64,000 bases of DNA, taken from Nitrospira sp. ST-bin5. Lineage in GTDB: Bacteria; Nitrospirota; Nitrospiria; Nitrospirales; Nitrospiraceae. Positions 9,230-18,376 of the stretch are shown in pieces. A program made the position numbers and the translations under genes. A model generated the notes under the pieces. The model was given only the letters and a program-made list of their open reading frames with translations, was not told where the DNA came from and ran no database searches. The stretch covers positions 13,083-77,082 of the forward strand of contig MSXN01000022.1 in the NCBI GenBank assembly GCA_002083555.1, given 5' to 3'. Each line of letters starts with the position of its first letter. Position 1 is the first letter of the stretch.

Positions 9230-9688
9230 TTGACGGGAGATGGGCTGATCTCGCAGTTGCCGGAACGGACGGTGTACCCGAAGGCCCATGTCCTGAATCG
9301 GTTCATTGCGAAGTTGATCGATCTGTTTCTTGTCGTTGCCGCAAACCAAATTGCGCCTCCAGTCGGGTTTCTTTCCGGTCTGGCCTACATTTTGATTGCG
9401 GATGGATTTGCGGGCGGCAAGAGTATCGGAAAACGGCTGGTCGGCCTTCAGACCATGCGGGTGGACAGCCGGGACGCGGCGGGGTTTCGGGAATCGATCG
9501 TTCGGAATCTGCCGTTGGGGTGCGCGCAAATCGCTCTTGCGATTCCGTGGGTCGGCTGGCTGGCGTCGGTGGCGATTGTGGCGTTTGAAGGTTTTCTGAT
9601 TATCGGGAATGAACAGGGCCGGCGGCTGGGTGATGAAGTGGCCAGGACCCACGTGCTCGATGCCGGACAGTTGGCGGTTCCAGACTAA
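9230..9688 (+). CDS. RDD family membrane protein
   Basis: A 152-residue inner-membrane protein with three hydrophobic segments. It has the RDD-type opening RFIAKLIDLFLV (Arg and Asp in the first helix), a central GKSIGKRLVGLQ motif and a C-terminal RLGDEVARTHV. The family's role is generally unknown; some members relate to ion exchange. The TTG start at 9230 is supported by AAGGAGA 4-5 bases upstream. It directly precedes mreB and is probably in the same transcription unit. Confidence 0.85.
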   Translation: MTGDGLISQLPERTVYPKAHVLNRFIAKLIDLFLVVAANQIAPPVGFLSGLAYILIADGFAGGKSIGKRLVGLQTMRVDSRDAAGFRESIVRNLPLGCAQIALAIPWVGWLASVAIVAFEGFLIIGNEQGRRLGDEVARTHVLDAGQLAVPD

Positions 9689-9747
9689 CGAGTAGAGCAT
9701 ATAGGCTCGGCGCGAGATCGCCCGGCCATGATGAAGGGAGAGACGTC

Positions 9748-10797
9748 GTGGGGTTCACGGGAGATGTATTCGGGTGGTTCTCCGATGACCTGGCGATCGA
9801 TTTAGGCACCGCCACAACCTTGGTCTATGTCAGGGGAAGGGGCATCGTCCTGAACGAGCCGTCGGTCGTGGCAGTTGAAAAGAAGACCGAAAAAGTATTG
9901 GCCGTCGGCGCCGATGCGAAGAAAATGCTTGGACGTACGCCGGGTAATATTGTGGCGGTTCGGCCCATGAAAGAAGGCGTGATCGCCGACTTCGAGATGG
10001 CCGAGCAGATGCTCAAGCATTTCATCCGCAAATCCCACAATCGCAGCGCCTTTGTCCGGCCGCGCATCATCATCGGTGTCCCGTCCCGCATCACGCAGGT
10101 CGAGCAGCGGGCGGTGCGCGATTCGGCGGAGCTGGCCGGTGCGCGCGAGGTCTATCTGATCGAAGAGCCGGTTGCGGCGGCGATCGGGTCCGGTTTGCCG
10201 ATCACCGAACCGTCCGGCAACATGGTCGTTGATGTCGGAGGCGGCACGACGGATATCGCCGTTATTTCACTCGGCGGCATCGTGTACAGCGAGTCCGTGA
10301 AGGTTGCCGGCGACCGGATGGACGAAGCGATCATGAATTACATCAAGAAGAAATATAACTTGCTCATCGGCGAACATATGGCGGAACGGATCAAGTTTGA
10401 GATCGGCTCCGCCTATCCGTTCGAGGAGCGGAAGACGATGATGATCAAGGGCCGCGACTTGATCTCGGGCATCCCGCGCACGCTGGTCATCGACGATGCC
10501 GAAATCCGCGAAGCCTTGCAGGAACCGATCGGGACCATCGTGAACGCGATCAAGATCGCATTGGAAAATACTCCGCCCGAATTGGCGGGGGATATCATCG
10601 ACCGTGGAATCGTGTTGACCGGCGGTGGGTCGCTCCTGAAAGGGATGGATACGCGGTTCCGGGAAGAAACGAACTTGCCGATCATTACGGTGGACGATCC
10701 GCTCACTTCCGTTGTATTGGGAGTGGGAAAAATTTTGGATGAACTGGATCTTCTCCGGAAAGTATCGGTCATGTCACAAGCCAACAACCTCCGGTAA
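9748..10797 (+). CDS. mreB: Rod-shape-determining actin homologue MreB
   Basis: Forms membrane-associated filaments that position the elongation wall-synthesis complex. The 349-residue product shows the actin-fold phosphate motif IDLGTATT near the start, VDVGGGTTDIAVISLGG in the middle and the adenosine motif GGGSLLKGMD near the end. The N-terminal GFTGDVFGWF stretch is a likely membrane-binding amphipathic segment. The GTG start at 9748 has AAGGGAGAGA upstream. It heads the order mreB-mreC-mreD-mrdA-rodA, so the cell is expected to be rod or spiral shaped. Confidence 0.97.
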   Translation: MGFTGDVFGWFSDDLAIDLGTATTLVYVRGRGIVLNEPSVVAVEKKTEKVLAVGADAKKMLGRTPGNIVAVRPMKEGVIADFEMAEQMLKHFIRKSHNRSAFVRPRIIIGVPSRITQVEQRAVRDSAELAGAREVYLIEEPVAAAIGSGLPITEPSGNMVVDVGGGTTDIAVISLGGIVYSESVKVAGDRMDEAIMNYIKKKYNLLIGEHMAERIKFEIGSAYPFEERKTMMIKGRDLISGIPRTLVIDDAEIREALQEPIGTIVNAIKIALENTPPELAGDIIDRGIVLTGGGSLLKGMDTRFREETNLPIITVDDPLTSVVLGVGKILDELDLLRKVSVMSQANNLR

Positions 10798-10811
10798 AGG
10801 TTCCATCCCTC

Positions 10812-11690
10812 ATGCGGATGGTCAATTTTCGCCTACCCTATAATACGGGGCGTATCGCCCTCGTGCTGGCCGCCGTCTTCCTGCTCGGCTTCTTGCTGTT
10901 ACCTAGCCAGCTTCAAGGCCTGTTTCAACAGATCGGAAGTCCGGTCGGATGGGTGTTGAGCTGGCCTCTTCGGGCTGTGGCGGGTGTTCAAGAGGGCACA
11001 GCCGAGCTTTGGGACGGATTCATCATGTTGCGCGGGGTGGCGGAAGAAAACCAGAAACTGCGGAGGGAATTGGAGTATCTGAAGGGGCAGAACGATCAAC
11101 TGCGCGAGGCGGCGGCGGCGACGGAACGGCTGACGGCGTTATTGGAGTTCAAGAAGCAAGCGAATATCTCGATGGTGGCGGCGCAAGTGATCGGCCGCGA
11201 CACCGGAAATTGGTACCGAACGATTCTTCTGAATAAGGGCCAGTCGGACGGATTTAAACCGGACATGGGCGTGGTCACGCAGGCGGGGGTTGTCGGCCGT
11301 ATCGTCAAGACCACGGCTGCGACGTCGGTGGTGCTGTTGGTGACGGATCCGAATAACGCGATCGCCGGATTGATTCAGCGAACGAGAGACGAGGGAATCG
11401 TCGAAGGAACTACGCAGGGGCTGGCCCGGCTGAAATACATCCCCTTGTTGTCGAATGCGCGGCCGGGCGATCAGGTGGTGACCTCCGGGCTGGTGGGCGG
11501 GTTTCCCCGCGGTCTGGCCATCGGGACGATCACGAAAATCGATAAAGATGAAGGAGCCTTGTTCCAGTCTGCTGAGCTGACTCCCGATGTTGATGTCGGC
11601 CGGGTTGAAGAGGTCTTGGTCATCCAGTCTCCGAATGTTCAGTCGGAAGGGGAGCGCCTCGACGCACCGAAGGTGAAGTCAAAATCATGA
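10812..11690 (+). CDS. mreC: Rod-shape-determining protein MreC
   Basis: A 292-residue bitopic protein: a transmembrane helix at about residues 14-32, a coiled coil at about 72-110 (EENQKLRRELEYLKGQNDQL) and the two-lobed periplasmic beta domain with VIGRDTGNWYRT and GVVGRI. MreC activates PBP2 and links it to MreB. The gene follows mreB by 14 bases and overlaps mreD by four (ATGA). Confidence 0.95.
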   Translation: MRMVNFRLPYNTGRIALVLAAVFLLGFLLLPSQLQGLFQQIGSPVGWVLSWPLRAVAGVQEGTAELWDGFIMLRGVAEENQKLRRELEYLKGQNDQLREAAAATERLTALLEFKKQANISMVAAQVIGRDTGNWYRTILLNKGQSDGFKPDMGVVTQAGVVGRIVKTTAATSVVLLVTDPNNAIAGLIQRTRDEGIVEGTTQGLARLKYIPLLSNARPGDQVVTSGLVGGFPRGLAIGTITKIDKDEGALFQSAELTPDVDVGRVEEVLVIQSPNVQSEGERLDAPKVKSKS

Positions 11691-12187
11691 AAGCAGCGGG
11701 GTGGATGACTTTGATCGTGGGGTTGGTTTCAGTCCAGGCCGTGCTCTTGCCCTATGCCACGGTGTGGGGGGTGATGCCGGACATTGGATTGATTGTGGTG
11801 TGCCTGGTCGGTCTGTTCGAGGGAGAACTCGAAGGGTTGTTGCTGGGACTTGCCCTGGGATGGATCATGAGCCTGTTTTCCGCCGCCGATCTTGCGACCT
11901 GTATGATCACGAAGGGGGCTGTCGGGTATGTCGCCGGCCTTGCCGGCCGCCATGTGGTGTATCTTGCCCCGGCGGTCCTACTATTGGGGATACTCGCGGC
12001 ATCGTGCGTATCCGGCCTCCTCACGGCGGCGTTGCTCAATCTGAGCAACCAGCAAGATTGGTGGTGGGCGGTCAGGACCGTCGTCGTGCCTCAGGCCGTG
12101 ATCGATGCCACGGTGGGCGGCGCGCTGTATTGGCTGGTGTGGAGTCGATTGAATATCCAGCGATGGGTCTCGGAGTACCGGACATAG
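11687..12187 (+). CDS. mreD: Rod-shape-determining protein MreD
   Basis: A 166-residue integral membrane protein with about five hydrophobic helices. Family traits are the acidic loop after GLFEGELEGLLLGLALGW and the C-terminal segment ending in WVSEYRT. MreD is an S-component-like partner of MreC in the elongasome. The start overlaps mreC by four bases and mrdA begins ten bases after its stop, so the genes are coupled. Confidence 0.92.
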   Translation: MKAAGWMTLIVGLVSVQAVLLPYATVWGVMPDIGLIVVCLVGLFEGELEGLLLGLALGWIMSLFSAADLATCMITKGAVGYVAGLAGRHVVYLAPAVLLLGILAASCVSGLLTAALLNLSNQQDWWWAVRTVVVPQAVIDATVGGALYWLVWSRLNIQRWVSEYRT

Positions 12188-12197
12188 GCGTATTGGT

Positions 12198-14069
12198 ATG
12201 GCGTTGGGGCATGCTGCAGAAACCGAATTCGGCGATTTCTATCGCCGCCTCCTGATTCTTCGGGTTGGTCTTTTCCTGGTGGTCGCGCTGCTCGGCCTTC
12301 GACTCTGGCATTTGCAAATCCGGGAAGGGCCCTACTACCGGGACTTGTCTGAAAACAATCGTACCAGGCAGGTGTTGCTTGAGCCGGCTCGCGGCTTGAT
12401 CTATGACCGGCATGGGGTGCTCCTGGCGAACAATGTGCCGAGCTTCAGCCTCTATGTCACGTTGGAAGATGTGAAGGATCGCGAGGTATTGGTTGAACAG
12501 CTGGCCGATCTGCTTGGTCTGGACCCGGCGCTTATCCGAAAAAAGCTGGGAGGAAAGGGCGGCAAACTCTTGCCGCGTAAGATCAAGGATCGGATGACGC
12601 TCCGAGACGCCATGCTGGTGGAATCTCACCGCTTGGATCTTCCGGGTGTCATGGTGGAGGTCGAGTCGCAACGCAACTACCCGGGCGGCGTGACGGCAGC
12701 CCATCTCCTGGGATATGTCGGAGAAATTTCACCCGAACAACTGGAGAAGCCTGAATTTTCAGGCCTGCATCAAGGCAGCATTGTGGGCCAATATGGAGTC
12801 GAAAAATCATTCGATCGTCATGTGCGCGGCCAGGCCGGCCAGAAGAACGTTGAAGTCGATGCGCTCGGACATGAAAAGAGGGCCGCTGTCGTAGAGAGGC
12901 CGCAGGCGGGAAACGATCTCTATCTGACGATCGATGTCCGGCTGCAGAAGGTGGCGGAGGACTTACTGGGGCAGGAATATGGCGCCATTGTGGCGTTGGA
13001 TCCGACCAACGGGGATATTCTCGCCATGGCCAGCCGTCCGGGGTTCGATCCGAACGTGCTCTCGCGCGAGTTGACGCCTAAGCAGTGGGTTGAGATTGTT
13101 CAAGATGAAGGACGTCCGCTGAACAATCGAGCTTCCCAAGGGCAGTATCCTCCGGGTTCGACATTCAAGGTTCCGATGGCGGTAGCCGCGTTGGAGACGA
13201 AAACGATGACGCCGTCCAGCACGGTGTTCTGCAACGGGGGCTATCAGTTCGGAAAACGGATTTATCACGATTGGAAGGCGAGCGGGCATGGGGCCGTCGA
13301 TCTTCATACTGCCCTTGTGCATTCGTGCGACGTGTATTTTTACACGGTGGGCCAGCGCATGGGCATCGACGTCATGGCTGAGTTCGGCAGGGAATTCGGT
13401 TTGGGGCAGGGAACGGGTGTGGAGTTGCCGTCCGAGCGGGCCGGGATTATGCCCTCAACGGCATGGAAACAGAAGGCGAAAAACGAACCCTGGTTGCCGG
13501 GAGAAACAGTTTCGGCGGCGATCGGTCAAGGGTATGTGACGGTGACCCCGCTGCAAATGGCGAGTTTGATCGGCACGGTTGCGAATGATGGGGTCAATTA
13601 CCGGCCCCGCCTGGTGCAGGCGGTGATGGATCGAGTCACCGGCAATCTGCAGGAATTGCCGGCGGTTCCGCGTGGGAAAATCAAAGCGAAGCCGGAGACG
13701 TTTCGCATCATTAAGGAAGCCCTGGCCGATGTCGTGACGAAGGGAACGGCGACGAGAGCGAAGTCCTCCCTGGTCACCATCGGCGGGAAAACGGGGACGG
13801 CGCAGGTCGCGGCCCTTCGAACGGGGCCGGAGGAAAACATTCCCAAGAAATTCCGTGACCATGCCTGGTTTGTCGCCTTTGCCCCGGTCGAGTCTCCGAA
13901 GATCGCAGTGGCTGTGCTGGCCGAGCACATGGGCCATGGAGGGTCCGCTGCGGCTCCTCTGGCGAAAGAAGTGATCGAGACGTATATGAAACTGGCCCCG
14001 CAGGTGCCGATGGTGAGTTCGAATGCATCCAAAGCGGAACCGGTGCGGAGTTCGTTGGAACAGTCATGA
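12198..14069 (+). CDS. mrdA: Peptidoglycan DD-transpeptidase, penicillin-binding protein 2
   Basis: Cross-links peptidoglycan during cell elongation. The 623-residue product has an N-terminal transmembrane anchor (about 20-42) and the pedestal domain with ARGLIYDRHG. The transpeptidase domain carries the SxxK motif in PPGSTFK, the SxN equivalent SCD in HSCDVYFY and the KTG motif GGKTGTAQ. The order of motifs and the length are typical for PBP2. It overlaps rodA by four bases, the polymerase with which it works. Confidence 0.96.
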   Translation: MALGHAAETEFGDFYRRLLILRVGLFLVVALLGLRLWHLQIREGPYYRDLSENNRTRQVLLEPARGLIYDRHGVLLANNVPSFSLYVTLEDVKDREVLVEQLADLLGLDPALIRKKLGGKGGKLLPRKIKDRMTLRDAMLVESHRLDLPGVMVEVESQRNYPGGVTAAHLLGYVGEISPEQLEKPEFSGLHQGSIVGQYGVEKSFDRHVRGQAGQKNVEVDALGHEKRAAVVERPQAGNDLYLTIDVRLQKVAEDLLGQEYGAIVALDPTNGDILAMASRPGFDPNVLSRELTPKQWVEIVQDEGRPLNNRASQGQYPPGSTFKVPMAVAALETKTMTPSSTVFCNGGYQFGKRIYHDWKASGHGAVDLHTALVHSCDVYFYTVGQRMGIDVMAEFGREFGLGQGTGVELPSERAGIMPSTAWKQKAKNEPWLPGETVSAAIGQGYVTVTPLQMASLIGTVANDGVNYRPRLVQAVMDRVTGNLQELPAVPRGKIKAKPETFRIIKEALADVVTKGTATRAKSSLVTIGGKTGTAQVAALRTGPEENIPKKFRDHAWFVAFAPVESPKIAVAVLAEHMGHGGSAAAPLAKEVIETYMKLAPQVPMVSSNASKAEPVRSSLEQS

Positions 14070-15187
14070 TTGATCGATTGACGGACTCACGCGGGTTCGA
14101 CGGTTTTGACCTCCGCTACATGGGCCTGATCCTCGTCATTCTCGGGATCGGGGTGCTCTCCATTCATAGCGTCACCCACGATCAACAGGGCGGTATTGCG
14201 CCCTATTATGTCAAGCAGTTGGTATGGATCGGCCTGGGCGCGGTGGCCTTCATCGTGATGTGGGCCTGGGACTATCACAGTATTGCGCGCCTGGCCTATC
14301 CGGCGTACGGGCTGGTGCTGGTGCTGCTGCTGTTCGTGCTGTTCGAGGGACGGGCGAGCAAGGGCGCGCAGCGGTGGATTGCGCTGGGACCGTTCAGCCT
14401 CCAGCCGTCGGAGTTTGCCAAGCTTGTGCTCATCCTGGTGCTGGCGCACTACTATTCCAAGGCGCCCCGCGCAGGGTGGTTGCAGCGCGTCATCGTGCCG
14501 GGACTGTTGATGCTGCCGGGACTCGTGCTGATTCTGAAACAGCCGGATTTGGGAAGCGGGTTGAGCTTTGTCGCGGTCTATGCGGCGATGCTGTTGATGG
14601 TCGGAGTCCGGTCCCAGGCGCTGGGTGTCATCTTATTGTTCTCGATTATGCTCTTTCCCTTCGTCTGGGAGGGGGTGTGGGGGTCCTTGCATGATTACCA
14701 GCGACAGCGCATTATGGCGTTCGTCGATCCGGACTATGATCCGGGCGGGAAGGGGTATCATGCGTTACAATCGAAAATTGCGATCGGATCGGGGGAACTG
14801 ACAGGCAAGGGACTCTTCGGCGGCACACAAAGCCAACTCAAGTTCCTGCCTGAAGGGCATACCGATTTCGTCTTTGCGGTGTATTCGGAAGAATGGGGGT
14901 TTCTCGGCGTGCTTCTGTTGCTGGGGCTGTTCGTCGCCCTCATCTGGCTGGCGCTCGATATTGCCGCCAAGGCGAAGGATCAGCTGGGGGCGCTGCTGGC
15001 CGTCGGGATCGTGGCGATGCTGTGTTTTTGCGTCGTGGTCAATATCGGCATGACGGCGGGGATGTTTCCGATCGTCGGGATTCCCCTTCCGCTGGTGAGC
15101 TACGGCGGGAGCGCGACGATCATGATGATGGCGTCGCTTGGATTGTTGTTGAACGTGAAACGAAGACGGTTGAGTTTGTTCTATTAG
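14066..15187 (+). CDS. rodA: Rod shape-determining glycan polymerase RodA
   Basis: A 373-residue SEDS-family polytopic protein with about ten transmembrane helices. Signatures are GPFSLQPSEFAKL, KQPDLGSGLSF, GGTQSQLKFLPEGHTDFVF and VSYGGSATI near the end. RodA polymerises lipid II together with PBP2. It starts inside the last codons of mrdA. A gap of 165 bases separates it from rng. Confidence 0.96.
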   Translation: MIDRLTDSRGFDGFDLRYMGLILVILGIGVLSIHSVTHDQQGGIAPYYVKQLVWIGLGAVAFIVMWAWDYHSIARLAYPAYGLVLVLLLFVLFEGRASKGAQRWIALGPFSLQPSEFAKLVLILVLAHYYSKAPRAGWLQRVIVPGLLMLPGLVLILKQPDLGSGLSFVAVYAAMLLMVGVRSQALGVILLFSIMLFPFVWEGVWGSLHDYQRQRIMAFVDPDYDPGGKGYHALQSKIAIGSGELTGKGLFGGTQSQLKFLPEGHTDFVFAVYSEEWGFLGVLLLLGLFVALIWLALDIAAKAKDQLGALLAVGIVAMLCFCVVVNIGMTAGMFPIVGIPLPLVSYGGSATIMMMASLGLLLNVKRRRLSLFY

Positions 15188-15352
15188 ATGCTGTGAACAT
15201 GGGCCCCGGCGCTATCCTGCGGCGGGACCCTGAGCGGGGATATTATCGGGAACGGATACGGCGGCAGCGGTGATTGCGCGCCAGGGACCTGGGCAGAGGC
15301 CTGCGTCCGGCGCATTCCGCGCACCGGGGCTCTTAGACAGAAGGGGTGATGT

Positions 15353-16861
15353 ATGGGAATCGAGATTGCGATCAGCGTTGCGCGAGAAGAAACCCGCGTG
15401 GCGGTTCTTGACGGCGGGGTGGTGACCGATTTGTTCGGCGACCGCGCCAAACATAAAGACTTTGTCGGCAATATTTATAAAGGCAGAGTGGCCAAGGTTC
15501 TGCCCGGCATGCAGGCGGCGTTCGTGGATATCGGTCTGGAGAAGGCCGCCTTTATGCACGTGTCTGACCTTTCAGAGGACGCCGAGCCGGGCGACATGCT
15601 GGTCGAGTCGGAGGAGGACGAGAAAGATTCGGACATGCTCCGGCCGAAGCGGCAGAGCGCGAAGCCGATCGAACAGCTTCTGAGCGAGGGGCAGGAGTTG
15701 ATGGTGCAGATCTCAAAGGGGCCGATCGGCACCAAGGGGTCGCGAGTGACGACCTACGTATCCCTGCCGGGACGCTATCTGGTCTTCATGCCGAACGTCG
15801 AGCATATCGGCGTTTCCCGGCGGATTCCGCGCGATGAGGAACGGTCCAGGCTGAAGGACATCATGCGCCGCGTCCGCCGGCCCGGTTGCGGCTACATCGT
15901 CCGGACGGTGAGCGAAGGCGTCAAGGAAGACGAGTTGAAATCCGACGTCGACTTTTTGCACGTGCTCTGGCAGGACATTTTGACGAATCGGGATCGGCCG
16001 GGCGCTCCGGCGTTATTGCATACGGACTTGAGCCTCAGCTTCCGCGTCGTGCGGGATCTGTTCGGGAAGAAAGTGGACCGGCTCTGGATCGATTCGCGGG
16101 AGGAGTACGAAGCCATCCGCGACTTCGTGCAGCGGTTCTCTCCCGAGCAGACCTCGCGGATTCATTTTTATGACAAAGAAGAGTCGCTGTTCGATCATCT
16201 GGGCGTGGAACAGGAAATTGCGCGGGCGATGAGCCGAAAGGTGTGGCTGAAGTCGGGCGGCTATCTGGTGATCGACCACACGGAAGCGATGACGGTGATC
16301 GATGTCAACACGGGGCGTTTCGTCGGGAAACGGGACCAGGAGGAAACCATCCTCCGGAATAACCTGGAAGCGGCCAAGGAAGTCGCGTATCAGCTGAAGC
16401 TGCGCGGGATCGGCGGCATCATCATCGTGGACTTCATCGACATGGAGCGCGAAAAGAATCGCGACAAAGTTTACCATGCGCTTGTGGACGCCATGGCGTC
16501 CGACAAGGCGCGGACGAGGATTTCCAGGGTTTCCGATCTCGGGTTGATCGAAATTTCCCGCGAGCGTGTCCGCGAGGATCTGTTGCGTTCATTGTCGGAG
16601 CCCTGCCGCTACTGTGAAGGCCGCGGGTATACGAAGTCTCCGACGACGGTGGCCTATGAGATCTTTCGCGAGATCCGGCGGATCGAACCGTCCGGGGAGC
16701 ATCAACGGATCGTGGTCGGGACTCATCCTACGGTGGCCGAGCTGTTGCAGGATGAAGAGCGCCACGGAGTGGAAACCCTGGAGCGGGATTGTTCGGCGAA
16801 AATCGTTGTGATGTCGGACAGCCAGCTGCACCTCGAACAATACGACCTTGTCGTCATGTAA
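15353..16861 (+). CDS. rng: Ribonuclease G
   Basis: An endoribonuclease of the RNase E/G family for rRNA and mRNA processing. The 502-residue product has an N-terminal S1 domain (FVGNIYKGRVAKVLPGMQAAFV), interrupted by an acidic insertion (ESEEDEKDSD). The catalytic region follows, with VIDVNTGRFVG and IIIVDFIDME supplying the two metal-binding aspartates, and then the zinc-link cysteines in CRYCEGRG. The long scaffolding tail of RNase E is absent, hence RNase G. ATG 15353 has an AGAAGGGGTG site upstream. The position after rodA is a common genome order. Confidence 0.95.
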   Translation: MGIEIAISVAREETRVAVLDGGVVTDLFGDRAKHKDFVGNIYKGRVAKVLPGMQAAFVDIGLEKAAFMHVSDLSEDAEPGDMLVESEEDEKDSDMLRPKRQSAKPIEQLLSEGQELMVQISKGPIGTKGSRVTTYVSLPGRYLVFMPNVEHIGVSRRIPRDEERSRLKDIMRRVRRPGCGYIVRTVSEGVKEDELKSDVDFLHVLWQDILTNRDRPGAPALLHTDLSLSFRVVRDLFGKKVDRLWIDSREEYEAIRDFVQRFSPEQTSRIHFYDKEESLFDHLGVEQEIARAMSRKVWLKSGGYLVIDHTEAMTVIDVNTGRFVGKRDQEETILRNNLEAAKEVAYQLKLRGIGGIIIVDFIDMEREKNRDKVYHALVDAMASDKARTRISRVSDLGLIEISRERVREDLLRSLSEPCRYCEGRGYTKSPTTVAYEIFREIRRIEPSGEHQRIVVGTHPTVAELLQDEERHGVETLERDCSAKIVVMSDSQLHLEQYDLVVM

Positions 16862-16951
16862 CTCTGCCCGGCGTCAGCAGACGCCTGTTGCGGTCACGCT
16901 CGGCCCGGCGAGTCATGCCGGCCATGAGGTTGAGCGGACCTCTTGTGATCG

Positions 16952-18079
16952 GTGCCTGTGATGGATGCGGCGGCGCTGACCTCCTGGCTGACACTGCAAG
17001 CGGTCGATGGGGTGGGCGATCGTACGCTGCTCAAGCTGGTCCAAATCTTCGGCTCGCCGACGGCAGTGCTGGCGGCTGATGTGGACGCGTTAGTCCAAGC
17101 CGGGTGCAGCGCCGAGCTGGCCGCATCCGTGCGGCGCGACCCGGAGCCTAATATACGCCGGGAGATCGACCGGCAGATCAAAGCCGCCGAGCGGCTCAAG
17201 ATCCAGGTCCTCACCCTCTTCGATCCGTCCTATCCCGCACGGCTTAAAACCATTCCCGATCCTCCTCCGGTGCTGTATGTGAGCGGAGTCTTGTCGGCGC
17301 AGGACGATGCTGCGGTGGCGATCGTGGGCGGGCGGCGCGCCACGCCGTCAGGCCGTGCCGTGACGGAGGAGATCGCCAAGGAGCTGGCCGGCGGCGGCGT
17401 GACGATCGTGAGCGGCCTGGCGCGCGGGATCGATGCGGCGGCGCATCGGGGCGCGTTGGCCGGCAAAGGGCGCACGATCGCCGTATTGGGCTGCGGCATC
17501 GATCGGACCTATCCGCCGGAACATCAGCAGTTGAGGCGCACGATTGAAGAACATGGCGCCGTCATTTCAGAATTGCCGATCGGCGCATCTCCGCTGAGCC
17601 ACCACTTTCCACGGAGAAACCGGATCATCAGCGGGTTGTCGATCGGCGTGCTCGTGAGCGAAGCCGCGAAAGACAGCGGATCGCTGATTACGGCGAAGCT
17701 CGCGCTGGAGCAGGGCCGTGACGTGTTTGCCGTGCCGGGTCCGGTGAAAGAAGAAGCCTGCCGGGGTTCAAACGGCTTGATCAAAGAGGGGGCGCAGCTG
17801 ATCGAGCGGGCGCAGGATATTCTTGACGAAATTCTGCCGCAACTCGATGCGCGCTTACGGGCTGCGTTGCCGTCCGGCGCGGAACCGTCTGTGCCGCGCG
17901 AGGTATTGAGAAAAGAAGACGCGGTTGTGTACGGGACATTGTCGTATGACGCGAGATCCATCGATGCGATCATCGAAGCGACGGGACTGAGCCCGGCGCA
18001 AGTATCGGCGAGTCTGTTGTCGCTCGAATTGTCCGGCCATGTGCGCCAGTTGCCCGGCCAGCAATACATGAAGATGTAG
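16952..18079 (+). CDS. dprA: DNA-processing protein DprA
   Basis: Loads RecA on incoming single-stranded DNA in natural transformation. The 375-residue product has an N-terminal helix-hairpin-helix/SAM-like region, the Rossmann core with VGGRRATPSG, VSGLARGIDAAAH and the FPRRNRIISGLS stretch, and a C-terminal winged helix (DAIIEATGLSPAQVSASLLSLEL). GTG 16952 and ATG 16961 (three codons later) are both possible starts; neither has a strong ribosome site. The dprA-topA order is widespread. Confidence 0.95.
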   Translation: MPVMDAAALTSWLTLQAVDGVGDRTLLKLVQIFGSPTAVLAADVDALVQAGCSAELAASVRRDPEPNIRREIDRQIKAAERLKIQVLTLFDPSYPARLKTIPDPPPVLYVSGVLSAQDDAAVAIVGGRRATPSGRAVTEEIAKELAGGGVTIVSGLARGIDAAAHRGALAGKGRTIAVLGCGIDRTYPPEHQQLRRTIEEHGAVISELPIGASPLSHHFPRRNRIISGLSIGVLVSEAAKDSGSLITAKLALEQGRDVFAVPGPVKEEACRGSNGLIKEGAQLIERAQDILDEILPQLDARLRAALPSGAEPSVPREVLRKEDAVVYGTLSYDARSIDAIIEATGLSPAQVSASLLSLELSGHVRQLPGQQYMKM

Positions 18080-18119
18080 TCGTACGTCGGGCGCATCTCG
18101 TGAGGCGCGGTTTGGCTGC

Positions 18120-18263
18120 AATAGCTGATGGCGAATGGCTTATGGCAGAAGCAGTGCTGAGTCGTGAGTGTTGAATGGTGAGTTCTTAGATGCAACTCAC
18201 CGTTCTCAATTCACAACTGTCCGGCTCAGCTACGTGCTGCCAGCTATCAGCCATCAGCGATAT
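18120..18263. repeat. Large imperfect palindrome between dprA and topA
   Basis: About 144 bases fold on themselves. The outer arms are ATAGCTGATGGCGAATGGCT on the left and CAGCTATCAGCCATCAGCGA on the right. Inner arms start GCTGAGTCG and end GGCTCAGC, and near the tip GTGAGTT faces AACTCAC. The gap of 279 bases around it has no gene. The words resemble decayed copies of one repeated unit such as GCTGATGGC. It could be a miniature mobile element or a strong RNA hairpin between the two genes. Confidence 0.6.
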
Positions 18264-18376
18264 GCTTTTGTGCTCAACATTCGCCCCGCCGACCGTCGGC
18301 TTCCGTCGATCTAGTTGCATGAATCCCGGATATTTGATACGGATGTGACAGTTGTGCGTTGGGAAAGGGAGTTGTC

